Shown here one piece after another: positions 7,247 to 17,600 of a stretch of DNA of 64,000 nt. Numbering within the stretch: position 1 is the first letter of the stretch; every line of letters begins with the position of its first letter. The notes below the pieces were generated by a model. That model made no database searches. It saw only the letters and a list, made by a program, of their open reading frames with translations, and was not told the DNA's origin. The DNA comes from Chitinophaga sp. Ak27 (GTDB lineage: Bacteria; Bacteroidota; Bacteroidia; Chitinophagales; Chitinophagaceae). The position numbers and the translations under genes were made by a program. The stretch lies in contig NZ_JABAOB010000012.1 in assembly GCF_012726295.1 (NCBI RefSeq), positions 124,001 to 188,000 of the forward strand, read 5' to 3'.

Positions 7247-10200
7247 ATGTTCCGAAAAAAAACTTCTTTTATTTATTGCTTACTCCTCCTGCTTGCAGTA
7301 ACAAAAACTTATGCCAGAAACGGCTTGCAGGACGCACTTGACAAAAAAATCACCATTGAATTAAAGAATGTTATTCTTAAAGATGCATTAGAAAAAATCG
7401 GGAATCTTGCAGAAGTATCCTTTGTATTTGTAAGCAACGAGGCGCTGGATGTTAATAAAGTAAGTGTGAATGCCCACAACGAAAAAGTGGGCGACCTGCT
7501 CGATAAACTGCTTACCCCCTACGCGCTTTCCTATAGTGTAATGTACGATCGCGTAGTCATCAAACATGACAACAGCAAAAAGCCCGCTGCTTTAGAAGTA
7601 ACAGGTACCCTGATGCGTATATCCCTTCCCGTGACAGACGTAAGAGGGGTGGTGACCAATGAAAAGAAGGAGCTCCTGCCAGGCGTAAGTATCATGATCA
7701 AAGGCACTTCCCGAGGTGTGACCACTAATGAAAAAGGCATATTTGAACTAAAAAAAGTAGCCAATGATGCCATCCTGGTATTTAATTATACCGGTTACAA
7801 GACAGAGGAAATCAGTGTTTCTTCCTTCAGAAGTGGTGCTCTTACCATTGTACTAAAAGAAAAACCCACCCGTCTTCAGGAAGTGGTAGTCACCGGCTTT
7901 CAGAACATCGATAAAACAAAATTCTCTGGCGCCGCTACGCGTCTGAAAAGCGAAGACGTGAAAATAGACGGGCTCCCCGACATAAGCCGCATGCTTGAAG
8001 GGCGGGTTGCCGGCGTAGCCATCCAAAACGTTTCCGGCACTTTTGGCTCCGCGCCCAAAGTACGTATCCGTGGAGCTACTTCCATCAATGGCGACAATAA
8101 GCCATTATGGGTAGTAGATGGTGTGGTACTGGAAGATGTGGTCAATATTTCCAACGACCAGCTTTCCAGCGGGGACCCCACCACCCTGCTAGGTTCCGCA
8201 GTGGCAGGCCTTAATTCCAACGACATCGAAAGTTTTGATATCTTAAAGGACGCTGCTGCAGCCGCTTTGTACGGCGCCCGTGCCATGAACGGCGTGGTAG
8301 TGATCACTACCAAAAAAGGTCGTGCTGGCAAGCCCGTTATTAACTACAGCGGTAACTTCAGCACACAGCTAAAACCCAACTACCGCAACTTCAATATTAT
8401 GAACTCCGGACAGCAGATGTCCGTATTGGCCGAACTGGAAAGAAAAGGAATCCTCAACTCGGATATACTCTCCCAGGGCGACATCGGTGTATTTGGTAAA
8501 TTATACGAAAAGCTCGATGCCGATAACAACGGAAATTTCCCCGTGGAAAACGACCCTGAACACCGCAAGGCATTTTTATTACGCTACGCCAAGGCCAACA
8601 CGGACTGGTTTGGCCTCCTCTTCCGGAATAACTTTGTACAGGAGCATTCACTCAGCATTTCATCAGGAACCGATAAAGCGCAATCCTATTTCTCTACCAG
8701 CTTTTATAGTGATAACGGATGGACGCTGGCCGATAAAGTTACCCGCTATACACTAAACTACCGGAATAGCTATAAACTGTCCGACAGGCTATCCGCCGGG
8801 TTCTCTACACTCGCATCTGTTCGCCGCCAGAAAGCACCAGGCGCACTCACCCGCAGCAGCAACCCCGTAGAAGGTCAATACGACCGCGATTTCGATATCA
8901 ACCCTTTCAGCTACTCCCTCAATACCAGCCGCACACTGACTGCGTATGATCAAAACGGGAAGCTGGAATACTTCAGACGAAATTATGCGCCGTTCAATAT
9001 CATCAACGAACTGGAAAATAATTACCTCGACCTTAATATGATGGACCTCCGCCTGCAGGGTGACCTGTCGTGGAAACTGACAAAAAATATCCGCTACGAA
9101 TTTACCGGCGCTATCCGGTATGTGAAATCCTCCAGGGAACACCAGATCACCGAAAATGCCAACATGGCTAACGCCTACCGCGCAGCCGGCAACGCCACTA
9201 TCGCCGAAAGAAACAAGTTTTTATACCGCGATCCGGACAACCCGGACGCCCTGCCGGTAATAGTATTACCGGCCGGCGGTTTCTATAACCGTACCGAAGA
9301 TCAACTGTTGAACTACGACTTCCGTAATGGCATCAATTACTCCGATACCTTCGCGCAAAAACATAATCTCAATATACTGGTAGGACAGCAAGTGAAATAT
9401 GCTGACCGCCAGAACGCATCCAACACCGGATATGGCTATCAATACGACAACGGGGGCGCCACCTTCACCGATTACCGCATCCTCAAACAAACCATTGAAA
9501 GTAATTTCCCCTACTTCGGTATGGGCAGAGACTACGACCGTTTTGCGGCATTTTATGCCACCGGTACCTACGCCTACAATAACAAATACAACTTCACGGC
9601 TACCGGCCGTTATGATGGTTCCAACCGCCTCGGGCAATCCCGTAAAGCCCGCTGGCTCCCTACCTGGAGTGTGGCCGGATCCTGGAATATAGACAGGGAA
9701 GCTTTTGCCGCAAACATTCGTCAACTGGACTATCTGACCCTTCGCGCCAGCTACGGCTTAACCGCTAGTATGGGGCCAGCTACCAATTCCAACATAGTAT
9801 ACCAAACCGTTAATACCAACCGTCCGCATCTCACAGAAGTAGAATCGGTTATACGGTTATCGCATTTACAAAATGATGATCTCACCTGGGAGAAATTATA
9901 CACCACCAACATCGGGATCGACGGTGGATTCTTTAATAACCGCTTCAACTTCAGCATCGATGCCTATACGCGTAAAAGCTTCGACCTGATCAGCCGTATC
10001 AAAACTTCCGGCATCGGTGGCGAAATGTTTAAAGCAGCCAACTATGCAGACATGGATTCTAAAGGACTGGAAGTAATGATAGGCGGAGATATAATCCGGA
10101 CTAAAGACTGGAACTGGAAATCCAGCGCTACTTTTGGTTATAGCACCAATAAAATTACCAACGCAAAAAATATCCCCGGCATCTTTGACCTCGTAGTAGC

Positions 10201-10888
10201 TGAAGGCGGTAACACAGAAGGATACCCTGTACACAGCCTTTTCTCCCTCCAATATACCGGTCTGGATTCAAAATCAGGCGTTCCATCATTTATTAACCAG
10301 AACGGCGCAAAGAGTGCTGATGTAGACCTGCAATCACTAAACACCAGTCACCTGGTATACCAGGGGCCGGTAGATCCACCAATCACAGGCGGGTTTTCCA
10401 ATACCTTCCGCTATAAAGCTTTATCACTGAATATATTTTTTACCTACCAATTTGGCAATAAGATCCGCTTGTATCCTGCCTTCAAAACCAGCTACTCCGA
10501 CCTGGATGCCATGCCCAAAGAATTCTACGATCGCTGGGTAATGCCCGGTGACGAAGCCACCACACATGTTCCATCTATACTGGATGCCTTTGAACAAATA
10601 CTGCTCAACGGCGCTCATCCTTACAACAACTACAACTACTCTACGGAAAGAGTAGCCAAAGGCGATTTTATCCGCCTGAAAACAGTATCGCTGACTTATC
10701 AACTGCCCGGAACATTCACCAGGCGTGCCGGCTTGAGCAACATAGCAATAAGCGCTGCCGCCATCAATCCGTGGCTACTCTATGCCGATAAAAGGCTGCA
10801 GGGCCAGGACCCAGAGTTCTTCAATGCCGGTGGCGTAGCCCAACCCATTCAAAAGCAATTCACATTTTCATTAAAAGTTGGTATTTAA
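7247..10888 (+). CDS. SusC/RagA TonB-dependent outer-membrane transporter with STN domain
   Basis: The 1213-residue protein has a signal peptide (1-23), a secretin/TonB short N-terminal (STN) domain (about 32-108) that contacts FecR, a carboxypeptidase-regulatory-like domain (about 130-215, VRGVVTNEKKELLPGVSIMI), a plug (about 220-355, with LQEVVVTGFQNIDKTKFSGA and RIRGATSINGDNKPLWVVDG) and a 22-strand-type barrel ending in a terminal aromatic-poor strand (FTFSLKVGI). It imports a ligand captured by the SusD lipoprotein encoded 10 bases downstream, energised by TonB. The substrate is not evident: there is no glycoside hydrolase in the unit, and the partner is a metallohydrolase. Confidence 0.95.
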   Translation: MFRKKTSFIYCLLLLLAVTKTYARNGLQDALDKKITIELKNVILKDALEKIGNLAEVSFVFVSNEALDVNKVSVNAHNEKVGDLLDKLLTPYALSYSVMYDRVVIKHDNSKKPAALEVTGTLMRISLPVTDVRGVVTNEKKELLPGVSIMIKGTSRGVTTNEKGIFELKKVANDAILVFNYTGYKTEEISVSSFRSGALTIVLKEKPTRLQEVVVTGFQNIDKTKFSGAATRLKSEDVKIDGLPDISRMLEGRVAGVAIQNVSGTFGSAPKVRIRGATSINGDNKPLWVVDGVVLEDVVNISNDQLSSGDPTTLLGSAVAGLNSNDIESFDILKDAAAAALYGARAMNGVVVITTKKGRAGKPVINYSGNFSTQLKPNYRNFNIMNSGQQMSVLAELERKGILNSDILSQGDIGVFGKLYEKLDADNNGNFPVENDPEHRKAFLLRYAKANTDWFGLLFRNNFVQEHSLSISSGTDKAQSYFSTSFYSDNGWTLADKVTRYTLNYRNSYKLSDRLSAGFSTLASVRRQKAPGALTRSSNPVEGQYDRDFDINPFSYSLNTSRTLTAYDQNGKLEYFRRNYAPFNIINELENNYLDLNMMDLRLQGDLSWKLTKNIRYEFTGAIRYVKSSREHQITENANMANAYRAAGNATIAERNKFLYRDPDNPDALPVIVLPAGGFYNRTEDQLLNYDFRNGINYSDTFAQKHNLNILVGQQVKYADRQNASNTGYGYQYDNGGATFTDYRILKQTIESNFPYFGMGRDYDRFAAFYATGTYAYNNKYNFTATGRYDGSNRLGQSRKARWLPTWSVAGSWNIDREAFAANIRQLDYLTLRASYGLTASMGPATNSNIVYQTVNTNRPHLTEVESVIRLSHLQNDDLTWEKLYTTNIGIDGGFFNNRFNFSIDAYTRKSFDLISRIKTSGIGGEMFKAANYADMDSKGLEVMIGGDIIRTKDWNWKSSATFGYSTNKITNAKNIPGIFDLVVAEGGNTEGYPVHSLFSLQYTGLDSKSGVPSFINQNGAKSADVDLQSLNTSHLVYQGPVDPPITGGFSNTFRYKALSLNIFFTYQFGNKIRLYPAFKTSYSDLDAMPKEFYDRWVMPGDEATTHVPSILDAFEQILLNGAHPYNNYNYSTERVAKGDFIRLKTVSLTYQLPGTFTRRAGLSNIAISAAAINPWLLYADKRLQGQDPEFFNAGGVAQPIQKQFTFSLKVGI

Positions 10889-10898
10889 AAAACGATAT

Positions 10899-12386
10899 AT
10901 GTCAACCTGCTATAAAATGTCAACAACTCAACGAAAAATAAAGCCTGCCCTTATCGGCGTATTTGCATTCACCACGCTTATCGCCGGCGGATGCAAAAAA
11001 TACCTGGAACAGGTGCCCGACAGCACCTGGACGGATCTCAGCACGCCCGCCAAAGTAAGCAAGTTACTGGGCACCGCCTACCCGCAGGCCAGTTATATTA
11101 CTATGTGCGAGGCCATGTCTGACAATGTAGGCGATAAAGGCGTGGGCGTATACTACCGCCCCAACCAGGATGCTTATGTATTTAATGATATCCAGTGGAT
11201 CGAGGAAGACTCTCCCGAGGCTTATTGGAAAGCCTGCTACACTGCTATTGCCGCAGCTAACCAGGCGCTGACAGCATGTGAAAAAGCAGCAGATCCGGCC
11301 GCCTACACACGTCAGCGGGGCGAAGCTTTGCTGGCAAGGGCTTATGCCCATTTTATGCTGGTAAATATCTTTTCCAAAAGCTACGATGCCACCACAGCCG
11401 CCAATGATCCCGGCATCCCCTATGTAACCGTGCCCGAAACCGTTGTCATCAAACAATATGAGCGCAAAACGGTAGCCTATGTATACGACATGGTGGAAAA
11501 AGACCTGCTATCCGGCCTGCCGCTGATCAGCGATGATGCGTATAGCGTTCCCCGTTATCATTTTAACCAGCGCGCCGCCTATGCATTTGCCACCCGTTTT
11601 TATCTTTTTAAGAAAGATTATCCTAAGGTCATAGCATATGCCGACCATACCTTTTCCAATAACGACATAGCCAACAACATGCGTCAGTGGAACAGCACCT
11701 ACGGCAGCATGTCGCCTGCACAGATCTTCGACCTCTATGCCAACGCCAACGAAAAAGCCAACCTGCTGATTGCTGAAGCCCCTTCTCTCTGGGGCCGCAA
11801 TGCCGGCCGGCTGCGGTACGATCTCGACTATGTACACGAGGCGCAGATACTGGGCCGCAATGTAACCGGTGGTGTTTGGTCATACCCTTTATACTACTAT
11901 GGCTCCCAGGATTATTTTGTTCCTAAACTATCAGAATACTTCGTGAAAAACTCCGTGAACGCTACTATCGGACAGCCCTACGTGATGACCCCCTTATTCA
12001 CTACGGAAGAAGTATTGTTTAACCGCGCAGAAGCCAATGCCTGGCTTAACAATACCAGCGCCGTATTAGCTGATCTCAACCTGTTTGCCAGCAAACGTAT
12101 CCGCAATTACAATGCTGCTCAACATACCATCACACTGTCGGCCATGCAGCAATTCTATGGCATCACCGATGCCAGAAGCGCCTGTATCCGTACCATCCTG
12201 GATTTTAAGCGGGCAGAATATGTACAGGAAGGGCAACGATGGTTTGACCTGCAACGCTACAAAATACCGGTGATACACACTACCAGGGAAGGACAAGTAC
12301 TGGAACTAAAAGCTGATGATAACCGCCGCCTGTTTCAGATCCCGGCGGCTGCCACTACCTCCGGAATAGCATTAAACCCGAGATAA
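10899..12386 (+). CDS. SusD/RagB-family nutrient-binding lipoprotein
   Basis: The product is 495 residues from the ATG at 10899; an alternative ATG at 10917 would shorten the basic leader by six residues. The signal ends in a lipobox (LIAGGC), giving a surface lipoprotein. SusD marks are the TPR-like helices with QRGEALLARAYAHFMLVNIF and the C-terminal FKRAEYVQEGQRWFDLQRY followed by RRLFQIPAAATT. It caps the SusC barrel and delivers ligand. It is followed by two further lipoproteins with gaps of only about 35 bases. Confidence 0.93.
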   Translation: MSTCYKMSTTQRKIKPALIGVFAFTTLIAGGCKKYLEQVPDSTWTDLSTPAKVSKLLGTAYPQASYITMCEAMSDNVGDKGVGVYYRPNQDAYVFNDIQWIEEDSPEAYWKACYTAIAAANQALTACEKAADPAAYTRQRGEALLARAYAHFMLVNIFSKSYDATTAANDPGIPYVTVPETVVIKQYERKTVAYVYDMVEKDLLSGLPLISDDAYSVPRYHFNQRAAYAFATRFYLFKKDYPKVIAYADHTFSNNDIANNMRQWNSTYGSMSPAQIFDLYANANEKANLLIAEAPSLWGRNAGRLRYDLDYVHEAQILGRNVTGGVWSYPLYYYGSQDYFVPKLSEYFVKNSVNATIGQPYVMTPLFTTEEVLFNRAEANAWLNNTSAVLADLNLFASKRIRNYNAAQHTITLSAMQQFYGITDARSACIRTILDFKRAEYVQEGQRWFDLQRYKIPVIHTTREGQVLELKADDNRRLFQIPAAATTSGIALNPR

Positions 12387-12423
12387 TAACATGCGATACC
12401 TCCAACATTAATACATCAACAAA

Positions 12424-13323
12424 ATGAAAGCATTATTACTCATCATCCCCCTATGCATGCTGTTAGCCTGCAGCAAGAACGATGACCCGGGCAACGTGGA
12501 AAATATTCCCGGCCTCGGCGGCGATACCTGGGTGAACTCACCATTGGATAAATGGTTGCATGATACCCTGACGGTGCCTTTCAATATTGCAGTAAAATAT
12601 AAATGGGACCAGTTCGAATTTGAACTAAATAAGACATTGGTACCGCCCAAAGAAGAAAAGATAATACCGGTAATGTCGGCCATTCAAAAGGTATGGATGA
12701 ATACCTATATCGCCGAAGCCGGGCCCATTTTCTTCAAAAAATACTGCCCTAAGTATTTTATCCTGTCAGGCAGCGCCAGCTGGAACGAAAACGGCACTAT
12801 TACCCTCGGAACAGCAGAAGGTGGCCGAAAGGTAGTGCTGTACCTTGTCAACGATTTTCTGACAAAAGGAATGGAAGGATACCGGCCTTCAGATTCATCC
12901 AATGTAAAACAAATGTTCCATGTAATAGAACATGAGTTTGGCCACATCCTGCATCAGACCGTAATGTATCCCGTTGCTTTTAAACGCATCTGCGCAGGAT
13001 TCTACACTGGCAACTGGAATAACATTTCTGACGAGGAGGCCCGCCGCGATGGTTTTGTAACCCCTTACTCCATGGCCAGCTTTGACGAAGATTTTGTGGA
13101 AATGGTATCCACTATGCTGGTAGAGGGAAAAGCCGGGTTTGACGCCATCGTAAACAGTATTCCGGACGGCACCAGTATCAACGGCGTATCCAAAACCGAG
13201 GCCCAGTCAAGACTGCGGCAAAAGGAAGCCCTCGTGGTCAGCTATTTCTCCATTGTTTGGCATATCGACTTCTACAGCCTCCAAACACGCACGCGAAGGG
13301 AAATCAACCAGTTACTCTATTAA
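12424..13323 (+). CDS. Substrate-import-associated zinc metallohydrolase lipoprotein
   Basis: The 299-residue protein has a lipoprotein signal (MKALLLIIPLCMLLACSKND) and a zincin motif VIEHEFGHILHQ at about 160-171, with the two His and the Glu of HExxH. A further acidic motif lies downstream (FDEDFVEMVSTMLVEG). Families of this type are repeatedly found directly behind SusC/SusD pairs in Bacteroidota and are thought to act on the imported ligand at the cell surface. Its place here suggests a peptide or protein substrate. It is translationally close to the next lipoprotein. Confidence 0.85.
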   Translation: MKALLLIIPLCMLLACSKNDDPGNVENIPGLGGDTWVNSPLDKWLHDTLTVPFNIAVKYKWDQFEFELNKTLVPPKEEKIIPVMSAIQKVWMNTYIAEAGPIFFKKYCPKYFILSGSASWNENGTITLGTAEGGRKVVLYLVNDFLTKGMEGYRPSDSSNVKQMFHVIEHEFGHILHQTVMYPVAFKRICAGFYTGNWNNISDEEARRDGFVTPYSMASFDEDFVEMVSTMLVEGKAGFDAIVNSIPDGTSINGVSKTEAQSRLRQKEALVVSYFSIVWHIDFYSLQTRTRREINQLLY

Positions 13324-13356
13324 CAGCATCGCTCCACAGCGCGTAAAAATAACAGT

Positions 13357-14658
13357 ATGAGAAACAACCTTATCTTCTTATTATTCATCCTGGCCGGCAT
13401 CTGCTCCTGCAAAAAGGAAACGCCTCCCGTTTTTGACAAATCACCGGATGAACGTATCAATGATACGTTGTCGCATTACCAGCAAGTGCTCACCGGTGCT
13501 CCGTATGGCTGGAGGGCGCTAGTATACCCGGCGGGCGTCCCCGGAAGCGTATATAGCTTCTATTTCAGTTTCTCCGATGCCAACCGGGTACAAATGTTTT
13601 CCGATTTCGATGCTGCCAGTACCAACAACGTACATGAGAGCAGCTGGCGATTGAAAGCATTGCAACAGCCATCTCTCCTATTCGACACCTACTCTTATCT
13701 ACATGTACTCTGCGACCCTGATGCCAGCCACAATGGCGGCGTGTATGGAAACGGTCTTGGCTCCGATTTCGAATTTGCCATCAACGGCGCACAAGGCGAT
13801 TCCGTTTGGCTCACCGGCCGCTTCCATCGCAGCAAAGCTGTACTGATCAAAGCCACGCAGCAGGACCAGGAAAACTACCTGCAGCATAGGATCAACCGAT
13901 CGATCGACAGCATTGGTGCATTGCTTACTTACTTTCACCGGCTATCTACCAGCTCCGGCGATTATGATGTAAGCATTAACCAATATCTGCACTGGATCAC
14001 CTTTACCTGGATAGCGGATGGGAAGCCACAACAGGTAACTACCGGTTACACCTATACGTCAACAGGCATTGCACTTATTCCCGCATTCAAAGCTAACAAC
14101 ATGACCATCAGCAGCTTGGACCAGGTAAAATGGGAAAATGGCGCCATTGCCTTTTCCATCAACGGTAAGCCGGCTACCATTGCCAACACGGCCACACCAC
14201 TGGTTATTGACCCAGCAGCAGCCCAACGGTGGTACCAGTATGCTGCGCAAAATGAAAAATACTGGATAACGGCCAACGGGTTTCATGCAGATGGTAAAGA
14301 TGACGCCTGCCATATCACGGGCTTACCCAACTACGCCTTTCTCACCTATTACCCGCAGATCAATGGCCCTGGCACCTCGCTGGACCTCCTCGGCTTCGTG
14401 ATAAAGCAGGACAATGGTAAGAATAGTATCGAGTTTGGTCCGGGCTACAGCGCACCCTCTTTTACCACAGATGGGCGGATCATTTTCAATGACGATGGCT
14501 TTTACGGAGATCCTTCCGATTACGTTCCTGCCGTGCAAAAGACAAGAGCACTGATGGCCGACCCACAGGGCTTTTATCTCGTACAAACCAGCACATCCAC
14601 CTTTGACATGGTCAATGCCAGGGATGGTAAATCGTGGATCAGCTGGCAGACTTTCTAA
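13357..14658 (+). CDS. DUF4302-type surface lipoprotein
   Basis: The 433-residue protein has a lipobox signal (IFLLFILAGICSCKKE). The mature start, with SPDERINDTLSHYQQVLTGA and APYGWRALVYPAG, matches my memory of the DUF4302 lipoproteins that accompany SusC/SusD/zinc-metallohydrolase units. No catalytic motif is visible. It probably adds ligand binding at the surface. The stop is 30 bases before the giant surface-protein gene, so transcription may run on. Confidence 0.7.
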   Translation: MRNNLIFLLFILAGICSCKKETPPVFDKSPDERINDTLSHYQQVLTGAPYGWRALVYPAGVPGSVYSFYFSFSDANRVQMFSDFDAASTNNVHESSWRLKALQQPSLLFDTYSYLHVLCDPDASHNGGVYGNGLGSDFEFAINGAQGDSVWLTGRFHRSKAVLIKATQQDQENYLQHRINRSIDSIGALLTYFHRLSTSSGDYDVSINQYLHWITFTWIADGKPQQVTTGYTYTSTGIALIPAFKANNMTISSLDQVKWENGAIAFSINGKPATIANTATPLVIDPAAAQRWYQYAAQNEKYWITANGFHADGKDDACHITGLPNYAFLTYYPQINGPGTSLDLLGFVIKQDNGKNSIEFGPGYSAPSFTTDGRIIFNDDGFYGDPSDYVPAVQKTRALMADPQGFYLVQTSTSTFDMVNARDGKSWISWQTF

Positions 14659-14688
14659 TTGCAACAACCAAATTCAAAATAGCCTCAT

Positions 14689-17600
14689 ATGAGAAATTGT
14701 ACGGTTCGTTATTTATATAAAACAACATTACTTATAGGAGTACTACTGATGCTGGTAGCCCGGCTATCAGCACAAACAGATATCAGCATCGGCAACAGTA
14801 CTTCGGGTAATTCAAACCTGGGATATCCCTGCCCCTTGCAGGACTACTACGAAGGCAGCCGCGCGCAATTCCTGTACCGCGCATCCGAATTGCACAGCGC
14901 AGGTATGGCCGCAGGCGTGATCAGTGGTCTGAAATTTAATGTGCTTAATCTCAATGCCACCGATACTGTTGAGCAATACACGATCAAAATCGGCGTCACT
15001 TCCGACACTACGTTAAGCAGCACCAGCTGGATCACCGTCAGCAACCAGGTGTACGGGCCGGTGAACTACCTGCCCAAAACAGGTATCAATATATTTTCCT
15101 TCTCTTCCAATTTTTTCTGGAACGGAACCGACAATATCGTAGTAGAAATATGTAATGGCGCACCCGACTCGGATACGCGTACTACATATACCCACAACCC
15201 AGAAATACCTTTTACAACAGGTCTTTCTTTTAACGGCTCGCACACCTACAGAACCGATGGGCTCAACTATTTATGCGGCACCACCAATACCAGCAACACG
15301 GGCACTATGACCACCCGTCCGGATATCAAATTCTCCTGGACACCTGCAGCTGCCTGTACCGGCACACCTACCGCCGGTACTGCTACTGCTAACCCCGCTA
15401 CCGTTTGTATGAACGGACAGGTGGTTGTTACCTTATCCGGTACCACGGTCGCCTCAGGGATACATTATCAATGGCAGTCATCTCCCAATAACAGTACCTG
15501 GACAGATATCCCCAACGATACTACCAACAGGCTGGAGACTACGCAAACAGCTACCACCTGGTACCGTTGTAAAGTAACCTGTACCGCCACCAATGCCACC
15601 GCTATTTCCAGCAGTGCAACAGTAACATCTCCACTGGCGGTATCCGGTACTTTTACCATTAATAAGGCCCTGCCTACCGGTGGTACCAACTTTGCTTCCT
15701 TTAATGATGCCTACAACTCTATCAAGTGCGGGATCAACGGTCCCGTTATATTTAACGTAGCGGCAGGCGGCAGTGCCTATAACGAACAACTGTTGATCAG
15801 TCCCGTTCCCGGCGCCTCCGCCGCCAATACCATTACCTTTAACGGTAACGGGGACACGTTGACTTACAGCGGCACCTCTGCTTCACCAGCGGTCATTAAA
15901 CTATCTGACGCGGATTACTTCACATTTAATAATCTCGTGATCAAACCCACCGGCACCAGCAACGGATGGGGAGTACACCTGACCAGCGATGCTGACTATA
16001 ACAATATCCGCAACTGTACCTTCTTACTGGATACTACCTCCAGTTCTACCAGTAACGCAGGTATCGTGATCAGCAATTCAACTTCCGCTACGGCTACCGG
16101 TGAAGCAAAATGCGATTTCAACACCTTTGCTGATAACAACATCAACGGCGGTTACTATGGCATCGTATTAACCGGCAGCAATACATTTGCCAACGGTAAC
16201 AATAAAATTATCAATAATAAGATCAGCAACTTCTACAGCTATGGCATTTATGTAACCGGCTCGTTTAACACACTGATTGAAGCCAATATTATCAGCAGAC
16301 CTACACGGAGTAATGTTACCTCGTTTTATGGCATCTACTTTACCAACCTCAGTACGAAGGCAAACATTACCCGTAACATTATCCGCAACCCTTTCGGCGG
16401 CGCCCCCAACAGTACCAGCACTGCCTATGGCATCTATTTCTCCAGCACCGATGCACTCTCCCAATTGGAGAATGTGGTAAGCAATAACCTGCTGCATAAT
16501 TTCACAGGTAAGGGAGATGTATATGGCATCTATAACTCAGGGTCAGACAACGTTTGGTATTATCACAACACCATTGCACTGGATGGGGTGTCTACTACCT
16601 CAGCGACTTATACCACCCGCGGATTTTACCAGACTTCCAAAGCAGATGGTATTGAATTTGTAAACAATCTCATTTCGATAACACGCACCGGCGGCGGCAA
16701 TAAATACTGTGTTTACTTCTCTGCTACCAACGGCACCATCCATGCCAACAGGAACGACTATTACCTGGCGGCGGCCGGCGGCGCCAATAACGTTGGGTAC
16801 TATGGCGCCAACAACGCCAGCCTCCTTGATTGGCAAACCGCATCTAAACAGGATAGTAACTCCGTAAGCTCCAATCCACTGTTTGTAGCTGTTAGCAGCG
16901 GCAATTATCAACCCGCCAACGCCTCTATCGATAATAAGGGCACACCGGTAAATATCACGGTGGATATTAACAATGCTACCAGAAGTACTACCACACCGGA
17001 CATTGGTGCATATGAATTTACGCCCGGCCCCTGCGTAACGCCACCTTTGGGCGGTAACGCACAGGTGAGCCCCTCTGTGATTTGTGTGAACAGAAAAGTA
17101 TCCTTAACGCTGACAGACAATACCATCGGACTGGGACAAACCTACCAATGGCAAAGATCTGCCACAGCTACCGGTACTTATACACCCATAGGCGGTTTGC
17201 TGACCAACCCGGATACGGTGATTATGGCTGTCACCACCTCCTGGTACCGTGTAGCCGTTACCTGCAGCGGCAATACTGCTTACTCACAGCCTATTCTGCT
17301 CACCGTAAACCAGGCCTTCCCGGCAGGGTCTTACACCATCAATAAAAATATCCCTGCCAGCGCCACTAACTTTATCAGCTTTAATGCGGCTAAGGCGGCA
17401 ATGGAATGTGGCATTCAGGGGCCTGTTGTAATGAATGTGGCGCCGGCCTCTGGTCCTTACCTCGAACAACTGGTGCTGGATTCTATCGCAGGTACGTCTG
17501 CTGTCAATACTATTACGTTTAATGGTAATGGCAATACGATAAAATTTGCACCTGCCGACGGCAATGAAAGAGCGGTCATCAAACTGCGTGGCGCCGATCA

